Shown in pieces: positions 22,732 to 34,415 of a stretch of DNA of 64,000 bases. The notes beneath the pieces were generated by a model. The model did no database searches, was not told where the DNA came from, and saw only the letters and a list, made by a program, of their open reading frames with translations. Position 1 is the first letter of the stretch. Every line of letters starts with the position of its first letter. The position numbers and the translations under genes were made by a program. The stretch is from Periconia sp. R9002 (Eukaryota > Ascomycota > Dothideomycetes > Pleosporales > Periconiaceae): contig JAMAHW010000017.1 of the NCBI GenBank assembly GCA_023627715.1, forward strand, positions 248,001-312,000, written 5' to 3'.

Positions 22732-25125
22732 ATGAGCTCGCAATCCTTAAAGCCTCGACGTTCTTCCGCCGGCCTTGATCCCTACGCTGCCCCTCACATT
22801 TACTACGGCGACCACCACGACCGCAACCACTTTCGTGCCAGAACCTTTTCAGCTGTGAGTGCTCCCAGACAATTTCTGCCATTGTCTCACCCTCTGGCAT
22901 TTTCTGACGAGCTGCAGGAAGCCAATTCCCACCCCGGTCGCAACGGCACCAAAGCCAGCGGTTTTCCAAGCCGACGAATCAGCCACGGTACGTGTCTCGT
23001 GCCCCCTCTTCCTCGGCACCCCGCGAGCCTATCCCTCTGCATCGCGATTCCTGCTGACCCATTCCGCAGATGAAATCTCCGTCCAGCCGCGCCGCTTCCT
23101 CATCCAAGTCGAACCCACGCTGAAGACGTTACTCTCCCGCGAAGACACCGATGAAAACTACCAAATCACCATAGACGACAAGGGTCCCAAGGTCCTGTCG
23201 CTCGGGACCCTCGCCTCCAATGCCCACAACAAATTCGATGTGCGCGGCACCTACATGCTGTCCAACCTCCTCCAGGAGCTCACCCTGGCCCAAGACTACG
23301 GTCGGAAAACCATTGTGCTCGATGAGGCTCGTTTGAACGAGAACCCCGTCAATCGTCTCTCTCGTCTCATCACCCATTCGTTCTGGGACGGCTTGACCCG
23401 CCGCATCGATGGCTCCAACATTGCGAAAGTCGGTCGCGATCCGAAAGACTGGACGAACGATCCACGCCCGCGCATCTACGTGCCGAAAGGGGCCCCCGAG
23501 CAGCACGAGTACTACACCCGTATAGCCAAGGAAAACCCCGAGATACGCCTCGACGTTCAATGGCTGGCCGACAACCCCTCAGACGAGACCTACGTTCGAG
23601 ACCTCAACGAGAAGCCCGGCCTTCTTGCAATTGCAATGGAAGAATACACCAATGACAAAGGCGTCAAGGACTTGCGCGGTCTACCTTTTGTGGTACCTGG
23701 CGGTCGTTTCAACGAGTTATATGGCTGGGATAGCTACATGGAGTCGCTTGGTCTGTTGATTAACGGTCGGATCGATCTAGTGAAGCCCATGGTCACGCAT
23801 TTCTGTTTTTGCATCAAGCATTATGGCAAAATCCTCAACGCCAACCGATCCTATTACCTCTGCCGCTCACAGCCTCCCTTCCTAACGGACATGGCCCTCC
23901 GAGTGTACGAACGGATCAAGCACGAGCCTGGAGCCCTGGATTTCTTGCGGGAAGCCATTTTGGCCGCCATCAAAGAATACTACACCGTGTGGATGGCAGC
24001 TCCCCGCCTTGACGAGGAAACGGGCCTCACTCGTTACCGGCCAGGTGGGTTGGGCGTGCCTCCGGAGACGGAAGCCACGCATTTTACGCATATACTGGAA
24101 CCTTACGCAAAGAAACACAACATGACTTTCGACCAATTTGTGCACGCGTACAACTATCAAGAAGTATCGGAACCGGAGCTGGACGAGTATTTCCTTCACG
24201 ACCGGGCTGTTCGAGAGTCGGGCCACGACACCTCGTACCGTCTGGAACATGTGGCTGCCGATCTAGCTACGGTGGACATCAACGCGTTGCTATACAAGTA
24301 CGAAGTCGACATTGGTCGTTGCATCCGTAACCACTTCGATGATAAATTGGTGATTCCCAAGGACTTTTGTGGAGGTGACATGAAACCCGACCAGGTGGAA
24401 ACGTCGGCCAACTGGGAACGCCGCGCGAGGAGACGCCGTGCCCTTGTAGACAAGTATCTATGGGACGAAGAAGCTGGCATGTACTTCGACTACAACACAG
24501 CCAAGAAAGAGCGCACTAACTACGAGAGCGCAACCACGTTCTGGCCCATGTGGTCAGGTCTCGCAACACCCCAACAGGCCAATCTCCTCATACAGAAAGC
24601 TCTGCCCAAGTTCGAAGTTTTTGGTGGATTGGTTTCAGGCACTGAGAAATCTCGCGGGGAAGTCAGCCTCGACCGACCAAACAGACAATGGGACTATCCG
24701 TTTGGATGGGCACCACAGCAGATACTCGCCTGGGTGGGATTCCAGCGATATGGATTCGACGCCGAGGCCCAGCGCATAGCATATCGTTGGCTCTTCATGG
24801 TCACAAAGGCTTTTGTGGATTTCAATGGGGTTGTAGTGGAAAAGTACAATGTGACACGCCCCATTGACCCCCACAAGGTCGAAGCAGAGTACGGTAATCA
24901 AGGCAGTGAGTTCAAAGGTGTTCCTCGCGAAGGGTAAGTTTGTCTTGTCTTTCCCATCTCCCCGATATCGTTGCCACATTGTGCTGACTATTCGCCAGGT
25001 TCGGCTGGGTCAACGCGAGCTACATTTACGGCTTGACGCTTCTGAGTGCACATCAAATCCGGGCACTTGGAGCTCTTACAACTTGGGACCAATTTGAGCA
25101 GGCCATGTCGGACTTGGGTCTCTAA
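22732..25125 (+). CDS. NTH1: Neutral (cytosolic) trehalase, GH37
   Basis: Four exons: 22732-22854, 22918-22987, 23070-24933, 24999-25125; 727 aa, close to the usual 740. It hydrolyses trehalose to two glucose in the cytosol during germination and stress recovery. The regulatory N-terminus has a PKA consensus RRIS (S63) and RRSS (S11/S12). The calcium-binding loop [12 protein letters not shown] (90-101) follows. Trehalase signature 1 [14 protein letters not shown] lies near residue 280 and signature 2 [10 protein letters not shown] near 604. The last intron splits the conserved [11 protein letters not shown] motif; the frame is restored exactly by GTAAGT...CCAG removal. Exon 2 encodes the linker up to the PKA site. 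MBF1 lies 691 bp downstream on the same strand. Activation by PKA and Ca/14-3-3, known from yeast Nth1, is likely. Confidence 0.97.
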
Positions 25126-25816
25126 ACAGATTCGCAAACGACGATTTATGCAATTCATGATTTGCATCAGAGGGTGGCTCCAAGTTGGGTTGACTCCACC
25201 CTGTTGAATGCAAACGAAGGATCATGTGCACATTTGTAGGGTGATAGCTCTACTGGCGAATAAATATTGAGGATTCCAATGATAGATACCTGGGCATTGA
25301 ATAGGGCACGGTAGCATGTTGTTGCAGCATGGAGTTATTCAAATTCAGCTTTTACCCATTCAATGTGACTGTCCCAAGACTCGTACTTTCTTGTCCAGCA
25401 AAGGGCGGCGGAAGGGCTGACTTCATGAAGAATACCTAATGGAAGGTTCGAGATGGAGGCTGTGCATTAGCCCAATGTGGACTAGTGGCCAAATGCTAAC
25501 TTTCGACTCACCTCTCACTCATCGCCTCCCGATTGCCGCACAGGATTGAATACATAAACGAACCTGATTCCATTCTTCTCAGTTACTTGTATTATTCACT
25601 TGATCCAATATTCCCACATCACGGGGATCCGCACAACTCGAACTCCTCTAGAACCCGAAACTTACATAAGGACAAGTCGCTCGGCTGCCTGACGTCGGCA
25701 ACCCCACTACCTCAGACGCACGCACGCACGCCCGCCTACAAACCTCAGCGGTTCCACCCTCAGACCTTAATCCTCCACAGACCAAACTTCTTCAGACACC
25801 CAACACCACCAGCAAG
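25126..25816. other. Intergenic trehalase-MBF1
   Basis: 691 bp holding the trehalase 3' UTR and the MBF1 promoter; the last 150 bp before the MBF1 ATG are CA/CT-rich, as in many fungal housekeeping 5' UTRs. Confidence 0.5.
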
Positions 25817-26352
25817 ATGAGTGACGACTGGAACTCCGTTACCAAGATTGGCTCTCGCGTTCGTGGCGGACCTTCGGGGCCGCGCGAGACTGTCGTCAAG
25901 GGCAAATCCGCCCTCAACGCCGCTCAACGCAGCGGTGGTATTGTTGCCACCGAGAAGAAATATGGTAGCACCAACGCCGTGAGTAGCCCGTCTTTCATCT
26001 CTGCTTCTCCCTTGCGCTGAATGTCACTGACCTCACCCAGGGTGCCTCCACCGAAGGCCAGCGCCTCACAAAAGTAGACCGCTCCGACGACATCATCAAG
26101 CCCAAGACCGTAGGCACCGTCGTCGGCCAAGCCATCTCGAAAGCGCGTTCCGAGGCGAAGAACGACAAGGGCACGACCATGACCCAGAAGGATCTCGCCA
26201 CCAAGTGCAACTCAACACCCAACATCATCGCCGACTTCGAGCGTGGCACGGCCGCTCCCGATCAGAAGCTGCTTGGAACTATGGAGCGGGTGCTCAATGT
26301 CGTCCTGCGGGGTGACAAGATTGGGCAGCCCAAGTTTCCGAAGAAGAAATAA
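25817..26352 (+). CDS. MBF1: Multiprotein-bridging factor 1
   Basis: Two exons, 25817-25978 and 26041-26352, split by a 62-nt intron (GTGAGT...CCCAG), 157 aa. The N-terminal MBF1 domain starts [14 protein letters not shown] and includes [18 protein letters not shown]. The C-terminal Cro-type helix-turn-helix covers about 85-145 ([20 protein letters not shown], then [12 protein letters not shown]). The basic end KFPKKK is typical. MBF1 is a nuclear and cytosolic coactivator that links bZIP activators such as Gcn4 to TBP, and it also protects stalled, collided ribosomes from frameshifting. Length and sequence agree with fungal orthologues (yeast 151 aa). This is one of the most secure calls in the window. 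Confidence 0.97.
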
Positions 26353-26999
26353 ATCACTGGCGCACAGGTAGAACAGAGCGTTCAGCTTGGTGATGGCATA
26401 TACAGACAGATACCTGCCACGCCATTCGACGTGGTCTCAGATCGCTTCTGTGGGTTGGGAATTCCGGTATTAGCGGGCGTTATCTTTCATGGCCGGATTA
26501 CAAAAGAATCAATCCTTGTATGCGATGACGAGACAAATTTGCGCTGAGTGAGAGTCGTCCCGGGACACAAATGTTTCTTTGATGATCCCTGGATGGGCGA
26601 CCTCTGCCTGTTGATCCTCCGGCACGGTTGGTTATCGCGGACGTGCTTACCTAGGAAGCACGAATGAAGGGTCTCTCATGTCAATTAGGCACTTTGGAAA
26701 GGAACCACCACGTATGACATTTATGATTTGGAAATTCACTTTTCATGTCCACTCACTACCGTTTTTCTTTCCTGTTTTGCCGCGGACCTTGTCCGTGTAA
26801 AGCAAACTTATACGTGAAGATCAATTTCCTCGTCGACTACATAACTAACCTAGTTCCATGACGGTGTGCAATGATTTGATTAGCTGGACGTCATGTACCC
26901 GCCGAGGACGTCTTTGTCTATGTTGAATGCCGCGAGTAATCCAGTCCAATTGTTAGGCAATGATGTCATCCAGAAGATTTCACAATTTTTCCTACACAC

Positions 27000-27015
27000 T
27001 TTTTTTTTTTTTTTT
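27000..27015. repeat. Poly-T tract
   Basis: Sixteen consecutive T. Confidence 0.95.
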
Positions 27016-28011
27016 CAACCCAAAAATTACACGTCACGTACCTCACCACTAACTTCCTACCTACATATGTACCTACCCCTACCCCAACGAATCCCCACTT
27101 CCAACATATAACAAGAATTTCAAATCAACCCCCCCCCCCACCCTCCACCCCCTCCCTTCTCCCCCAGCCTACAAACATGGATCATATAAAAAAACAACCT
27201 CCGTCCCGTCCTATCCTATATCTTATCTTCCCATCTCACCCTTATAGAATCTTAAACTTATATTAAGTAGTACAATAACTCTGCGATGGCTGATTTAGAC
27301 TTTTCATACAGAGGATCGATCGCAGACCCCCTAACCCTCCGTTTTTTCCCCCTCTCATATCCCTTAGGGATACATGCGGTAGTACCCTTAAGCTACCACC
27401 GTACATACCACCCACCCAGACAAAGCCTCACTTACCTCCACCTCCACCTTCGCACCCGTCCGTCCGTCCGTCCGCTCATATACGCACTTACTCACTCACT
27501 TTAAAACATTGAACATAGAATAGATGATTTTCTCACTGTTTCGTCCGTTCGTTCGTTTTTACTTTTTTTGATACGTGTGTTCTATAGATGGAGGTACTGC
27601 CTAGCGTGGTACGCGTGATTCCTCCGGGTGTGTGTATGTAGGTAGTGGGTTGGTTGTTTTAGAGGGGGAAGAGGGGGAGGGTAGGTATGTAGGTAGGTAT
27701 GATGGCGGTAAGTTAGATTTAATAGGAAGGTAGGGGGAGAAGTAGAGCGAGTGAGTGAGTACTGCATTTGATGAGTTTATACATACGTTCATCTTTGATA
27801 GGGGAAATAGTAGGAATTAATACCATACTATACGAATATCTATCAAATTATTGGAAATATAAAAGTTAAGTTGGTAGTTAGGGTTAGAAAGTGAAAGGAA
27901 GGAAGGAAGAAGTGAGGGTTAGGTGGGGAGGAGAGGGGTGGGAGGGAATATTAATTGATGGTTGTTGAGAGGGAGGGGAGGGGATGGTTTTTATGTAAGA
28001 AAGAAAGAAGA

Positions 28012-28030
28012 CTGGCTGGCTGGCTGGCTG
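28012..28030. repeat. (CTGG)n microsatellite
   Basis: About 4.5 units of CTGG within a G-rich stretch. Confidence 0.9.
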
Positions 28031-29133
28031 ATGTTGTTGGGCACGGTGGGGTGGGGGTGCTAGGGGGGTGAGGTCTGTTGTGAGTAGTTGTTGTTGGTAG
28101 TGGCGTTGAGGGTTACGAAGCTTTTTGCCATGAGCCCGTGGCTTTGTTATCAATCCTAACACGTAGCGTCCGTTAGCTTACTTATGTTGATACCACGAGT
28201 GAAAACAGTACTTTGCGATGATTAGACGATTATTAATCTATTTTCTTTTTTCAAAAAGTGTTCGCACCTATGTATCTAGTAACAGCGGTCCAGGACATAG
28301 TAAAGTTGGTCTAGCATGTATAGGTACCCTATTGACCGTCCACGCACTCGATATAGGATGTTGGCCCTGTGGAGGAAATATTAGGAGGAGTAGTCTTGAT
28401 ATAACTTGCGTTGAGCTGGGCTTCGCGTACATGATTTCGATATACATCACTCCCCGTGAAAGGATGAATACTGGGGATTAAGAAAGATGGTGGAGGTTCC
28501 GATTAGGGTATGGACATTTTTAAAGGAGCTTTGAGGTGAGAGTGAGCGCATTTGGGGCTTCTAAGGAGTTGCATAGTTGCGTAAGGAGTTGGCTTCCTTC
28601 CTCTCGGACAGAGCGTAGCACTGTCTTGTTGAACAACTTGACGGTGGCAGTGTGAAGACAATCCGCAAGCGGGGCGAGAGACTGCAAGGTGTTGACAGTG
28701 ATGTTTGTTTTGGCAATTGTGCGCACTGCACTCAATTCGTCTCGCGCAGGATTTTCTTTCATAAAGAAGGCTGGTGGAAAGAGTATCTATAATGAATTTG
28801 AAGTTTGATTTTAGTTCTCAAGGCCGCTCTCCTCATTTTTGAAACCCCTCACGCGGATGTTAGAATATCCCGCACTCACAAAGCATTGTAAAGGCTTACA
28901 GTATATCTATAAAAAAATATATTCTTAAATAGTAGAATTTAAGAGAAAACAGTAGAAATGTTTTATAGTAATACTCTCCTAGTATTCTACTTACTATTAA
29001 GAAGACTATGATTGTAGGGGGAAAAGACCCTCTAAGGGTTATATGTGGAGTGGTAAGTGTTGTGAGTGCGGGCAATTTCCACACATGGTTGCTTGATTAA
29101 CATTAAACTAGAACTTTTCCTCGGTCTGAATTA

Positions 29134-31014
29134 TCAATATGGTCCCCCAGGAAAGCTAGGACGCTGTACATGAAGATCTCGAAGGAACGCATCATCCGGC
29201 GTGATACTCGGATGAGCATCACGCACATGGTTCCTCAGCTCTTTCAGGCTCCCACAGTACAGTGTGCCCTCGTATGGACACTTTATCCGAACACAGTACG
29301 TATACCTATATATCGCAGGGACGAAGTTAGTTAAATGTAACTAGGGTGGTTACAGCACATGATCAGTGTCTCGATACGCCACGTCACGTGGTGTCTCGAT
29401 AACAAACGACTCTGTACCTGGAGTTCAACATACCTTGCCCACAAGCCATGGTCATGCTCCCAGAAGGCTCGGGCTCGTCTTCGGGCTACGAGAGCCATTG
29501 CCGCGTTGTTGAGATCTTGCTGGATTGCGGAATCGGACATGAATGCTTGGATCTTCTGTTCGATGAACTCCGCGGTCGGTGGCTTGCCTAGTCGACGCTT
29601 TTCCTTCCACTTATCCATCTTCAGCTCTCCCACCTCTTCGCCCCCACTCCATCTGTAGTACTGATCATTTCCGGCTTCGTTGAAGAGCCCAATGAGGGTT
29701 CGGTGGTCTTTGTCTACAGACAACCCAGCGTTCAATAGCCTCCGGGCAGTTCTTCCAAGCCTGTGGCCGAGCGTACTCGAATTTAAGATTTTTCGGGCGA
29801 AGGTCTGCTTGACCTTTTCCCTCTTGGTAGGTTTCTGGCCAGTCCCTATGCTCACGAATACATCGACTGAGTCGGTCAATTTGTCCTTCGCTCTGTCGGT
29901 CGATTTGATCTGACTCATGTGATCACGCACTTCGTCCAAGACCAAGGCCGCCGGGTTGTTGTTACCTATGCCCCCGTCCGTGTACTCTACCATTTGACCG
30001 GAGGTTTGGCTAGGTAGGGTGATGGGGACAAAAAAGGTGTCGGCCGCAGAAGTTGCGCGGGCGACTTGCCAAATCTGATGTTGATCAGCATCCTGCTCTT
30101 TAAATGGGTATGTGCGCAGGTTGGATGGCTGGGTGTCGTATTTCGTGTTTTCGTTTGCAACGACCATTCTGCGCTTCATCTTAGTAAATTTGAAAGGTGA
30201 TCACCGTTGCGATCAAAACACTGGAGCTTGCCTTACGTCTTGCACAGATCACTTGGGCTTCGATAATCCTCATACTCTGTGTTTTGGGAAGCTCGCAATG
30301 ACTGAGGCACCCGTGATTGAACAATCTCTTTAATAGCTGCTTCGAGATTTGCTTCATTGTACTTCGCTCCTGTTGCGAGACGCTTCGCCATTGACCTCTT
30401 TTTGCCGAAGACTTTGTTTGCCAGCGTCGGGTATCTTTCAATGCATTCGTCCACGTTCATTCGGAGCCTACCCAGCATGATTGCATTCAACCTGATCACA
30501 GACTGTTAAATCAATTACTATAATTTTGCATGGTGTGACTTACCCTCCTGTGCTGGTTCCCGCAATATAATCGAAGTAGTGGCAAGGAAGATAGCCTCCA
30601 GTTCTCTGTGTTGATTCTGCAGTGGAGCTATTTTCTCTCTTTGGTTTCGTTTCTTCTGTACCATTTCCCGTCAATACTCTTCTCCTCCCCCCGGATTTTC
30701 CAGGATCGTTTGAAGAACTCTCTTCCACGTCCGGGATAGTGGGACAAAAGCTTGAGTCATGAGGAGAGTCTTGGTAAGTCTCTTCAATTTTCTTAATCTT
30801 ATCCATTAAGAGTTTCAACATCAAAAGACTTGCATAGCCACGGATACCTCCTCCATCTGCGAGTGTTAGCAATTAATTCAAATACAAGGATTCCCGGTAC
30901 GTATTTACCAAACGTGAGTACGCACGCCTGTTTCCATGGACCCTCATAGAGAGTAATTGGCGGCTCTGTCCGACCCAGTTTTGTTTCTGCTTCAGCAACA
31001 ATAGGGCCAGACAT
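29134..31014 (-). CDS. Patatin-like phospholipase with zinc-finger-like C-terminal exon
   Basis: Five exons: 31014-30909, 30856-30544, 30491-30237, 30168-29434, 29305-29134; 526 aa. The patatin core is complete: oxyanion loop DGGGIRGY (36-43), nucleophile S137 in GTSTGG, catalytic D289 in DGGIGNNNP. The second intron falls inside GTSTGG and the join GTSTGGLNAIMLGRLRM is exact. Patatins hydrolyse phospholipid or galactolipid acyl chains. The last exon encodes C474-x4-C479-x7-C487-x8-H496-x4-H501, a zinc-finger-like cluster followed by about 25 residues. Without this exon the frame would read through the donor GTATGT into a 35-residue tail; splicing is preferred because it preserves the frame (1581 nt total). 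A Pro/Ser-rich insert (about 55-120) lies between the oxyanion loop and the nucleophile. No NACHT, ankyrin or TPR part is present. Confidence 0.9.
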
Positions 31015-32161
31015 TGGATAGGGCAAGGGAGTGCAAATCAATAAGGCTGTGTTCAAAACTCTACCGAGATTGGCAGAAAGAGCCGTGGAGACCGCAATTG
31101 ATCTTCATATAGTAAGGCATCAAGCTCAAATGACATTACTTAAGGCTAGCGAGGCACGCGAGGCTGAACAGACAGTCACTTCCTCATACCTGTCGTGCTT
31201 CAGAAGGCCTGTCCAGGGGACCAATCTAGTCCCAAGCATCCTCGATGGCGGAGCAGGCAAATGGCGCCTCGCCGCCACTCGGGAAAGCGACTGTAAATTA
31301 CTGGACAGTCGATGCATGAAAAAGAAAAAAAAGAGGGGGCCATTAGCTAGCCTGTCGCCCATGAGGCTACGCGAGAACAGGTGCCGGTAGTAAATATATC
31401 CAATTTTTCTGTATCGCCTCAACGGATTTGATGCCATATAGAATGTGAGCAGGGACATAATGTGATATACTCGGCAATGGACTCTGGTTTGTGACGCGAT
31501 GCGGTGCTTGGTACTATAAGGTTCGCACCGAGCCGCTATGGCGAAATAATCGGTATCTTGAGGTGTCCTCAGCCTTGGTATCGTCGTCCCTCTCAAATCA
31601 GGCTGTCCGCCATAGTAATCTCTGTAGACTAGAATGTGTCAGACTAGAACGATCTTTCGCTTGTAGGAGTGGCAGGTGGATTATGCGTGCTTGCCTTTCT
31701 TCAAGCCACAAGAAAATACGAGGTTCAGGTGACGCGATGGAGCCACCATGGCTGACGGGATGATCTTTGCGAATGTGTGACATGCGATGACAACTAATTG
31801 TGTGGCGTTGTCAAGTCCACAGAATTCCACCACCGGATCATATTGTGGTGGGACTTGAGGTAAGGTGTGGCAGCACAGGTGGAGGCAGTGCACGCAGTGC
31901 TTCAGCCTCACACTCGCTTATTGGCTGGTAGTTCTCAGCCGATGCACCTACCTCTACCACCTACCCCTCTCGGGTGCCGCGCGAATCGCGAAAAAGCAAA
32001 TATGATCAACTCACTCCCTCGGTAGCTGAACCCCTCGAGATCATAAAGCATTCACAGCACCATCCTCTCCTACCCCCTACTGATCTACGCTATACGGTCC
32101 TTCACGACTAACATATAGACACATCGGATTTACTTACACTTCATTCAACAATACATACGAC
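31015..32161. other. Divergent intergenic region
   Basis: 1.15 kb between the patatin gene (-) and the coiled-coil gene (+), probably a shared promoter region. Open frames here lack protein-like features. Confidence 0.45.
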
Positions 32162-32786
32162 ATGGAAGATTTAAATAAAGAGATCCAGATCTTGCGGAGT
32201 AGAGAAGAGAAGCACGTAACCTACATCCGTGAGTTGGAAACAGAAAACAAAAAGTTGAGCGACGAGTATGAGCAGCTCCTCAAGAAAAGCTTCGCCTCGA
32301 GGACATCATCATCATTCATCACATGCACTTGGATACCTGCAGAGCTCGATATCCCTTCGAGAACGACAAAGACGCTTGCGATCAGGTACGAGCCAAAGCA
32401 GAGTAATTTGGAAGTGAAGAATGTCCAAGAAATCAGAAAAGGTAAGCAACATCGTCAGCAACGGCTGGAGCAGTTTGTTGACTCGATTTCCAGGGGGATG
32501 CGGTTATTACGGAAAACTGCAATCGCGGACCTCGAGAACTGTCCATGTGTTCATCGAGTCCACATCTTACACCAAGGGCTCTTACAGGAGATTGTGTCTT
32601 CTGCCTCATTCGAAAGCCCCGCAGGGATTCGTGCCTCATAGCACAATCCATCTAAAGCGACTTGGCTGGTCCACGAGCCTAAAAATTCTTTTTGGAATCA
32701 TCGATAGGCTGTATATCGTCATGGACTCGGAGTCTGGGGAAGATAGTTCGGTGACGGCCGAGAAGAAGATTCCTTACTCCCCATGA
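32162..32786 (+). CDS. Small protein with N-terminal coiled coil, family unknown
   Basis: Two-exon model 32162-32441 and 32494-32786, with a 52-nt intron (GTAAGC, branch-like TTGACTC, TTTCCAG), 190 aa. Residues 1-43 form a clear coiled coil (MEDLNKEIQILRSREEK and ELETENKKLSDEYEQLLKK). The rest is a basic, beta-rich segment (RTVHVFIESTSYTKGSYRRL) ending in a Ser/Glu-rich tail. Reading through the intron would give a different 159-aa product, but the intron signals and the protein-like second exon favour splicing. I do not recognise the family. A DNA-binding or cytoskeletal role cannot be inferred. Confidence 0.5.
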
Positions 32787-33721
32787 TGATTTTGACGAGA
32801 TACGTATGAAGTTTCTCCTCGTTAGTTACACTCTTTATTTCTCATATGTAGCTTTCGGATCAGATTGCGTTGCGATGACGATCGATATGTTTTTTGGAGC
32901 TTTCGGGGGACCGATTTGGGTGGAACTTACATGTATGGGTCGGAGGTACATGTATTGGTCATTTCGTAACTCGCTGTAGCTGCTAAAGAAGCCTAGATAG
33001 TCTTATGTCAGAAAGACCATTCTATAATAACAGTCAAATCTCGGATGCGAGCTGAATCATGTGCATGCATTTATCCTGGACTCAGCATCTCAATTTCCTT
33101 TGTAAGGGAAAATCAAGAGATGCTATATGCTATTACATCGACGTCACGAGTAGCAGCTGTTCTGGTACTCCTTTGAAAAGAAAAGTAGAAACCAATCATC
33201 ACAAAGTATTAGCACCCCTTATATCAACACAACCAAAATAAAAAAAACCGCCCACGGTACCGTCCCCAGCCACGCCGTCCTACACACACACCTAAATCTT
33301 TACCTCTCGCTCCTTTACAGGCCTTAAAATCCCCATACAATTCTATGACCCATCACTGCTCCAACAAAACCACCTCTAAGCTTCAACTCCTCGAGAACCA
33401 CCAAGAATCCAACTCAACAATACTGACCTCCTTTTTACTCAAACTCTCTGCTCATCTTTTCTTAACCCTATCCAGAACCATTCTCCGCAGGAGATACCGC
33501 ACTATCAATAGAAAAAAAAATCGTCAGTCAGAGGAGGTACCCATATCACACCCTACTCACCGCATCAACACACCTAAACCTTCGCGACAAACATCCTCCA
33601 CTCCATCACACAAGACACATCACGACACCAGACACATCGCGACACCGGTGAATCCCAGCGCACAAGATATCAATCACATACATACATACATACCACTGGA
33701 CCTTACACCCACCCACCTACC

Positions 33722-33748
33722 CCTATCCTATCCTATCCTATCCTATCC
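33722..33748. repeat. (CCTAT)n repeat
   Basis: About five units of CCTAT/TATCC in the C-rich stretch. Confidence 0.9.
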
Positions 33749-34218
33749 GACCTAAGCCCCCCCGTCACCAACCCCAACCCCTAAACCTCCTCACCAGACA
33801 CATACATACCCTCCTCATATCCATACCAACAACCCATCACCGCCAACCGTACCAAACTTCTAATTACCTCACAACCCCTCACCGAACATCCTCACCCCGC
33901 CCCTCAGCCTCCGAAGGTTGGTACGGTACCACAGTCAGCAACACGTTGTCTGTCGTGCGTCAATAAGCGTGGGTACGTACGTAGGTAGGCACGTCATACA
34001 CCAGTCATTCCGATGTGTGCGCTGGCGCTTTCTCAGCTGAGTAAATTAACTCTGTACTACGATTACGCACTTTTTAATCAGAGGGGGGGGGGGGGTATTC
34101 TTCCTTCCCTAACACCCATTCTCAAATCCCGTTTCTACCAAGTTTCGTAACCTCGTCCAGGAAAGCAAAGTAGGCTTCCGCAGCACCTGTACTCAGCACC
34201 GATTCTCCACCTTCTGCA

Positions 34219-34219
34219 T

Positions 34220-34263
<44 letters not shown>

Positions 34264-34264
34264 C
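34219..34264. repeat. (AAC)n microsatellite
   Basis: Fifteen perfect AAC units, the longest simple repeat in the window and likely polymorphic among strains. Confidence 0.97.
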
Positions 34265-34393
34265 TAGGCGTACTTACTCACTAGTATCTACTTACTATAC
34301 CATCAAAGATATTTTCCTCCTCTTCTTCGCAATTAGTCAGATTGGTGTGATCTGATTAGGTAGTCACGGTATGAACATTGGTGTGGATCCCAG

Positions 34394-34415
34394 GTAACGT
34401 AACGTAACGTAACGT
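34394..34415. repeat. (GTAAC)n repeat
   Basis: Four units of GTAAC giving a run of overlapping ACGT palindromes. Confidence 0.9.

Larger units (their letters stand above)
26353..29133. other. Long intergenic region with C-rich then G-rich halves
   Basis: About 2.8 kb between convergent genes. It holds a poly-T run (27000-27015), poly-C (27129-27139), a C-rich stretch to 27.5 kb, then a G-rich stretch 27.57-28.13 kb with GTAGGTAG and CTGG repeats. ORFs are low-complexity and not credible. Confidence 0.5.

Noticed and set aside
23129..23560. 143-codon minus-strand ORF
   Set aside because: Antisense to the trehalase catalytic domain.
31126..31596. 156-codon minus-strand ORF upstream of patatin
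   Set aside because: Not in frame with the patatin first exon and no family resemblance; probably 5' flanking DNA.
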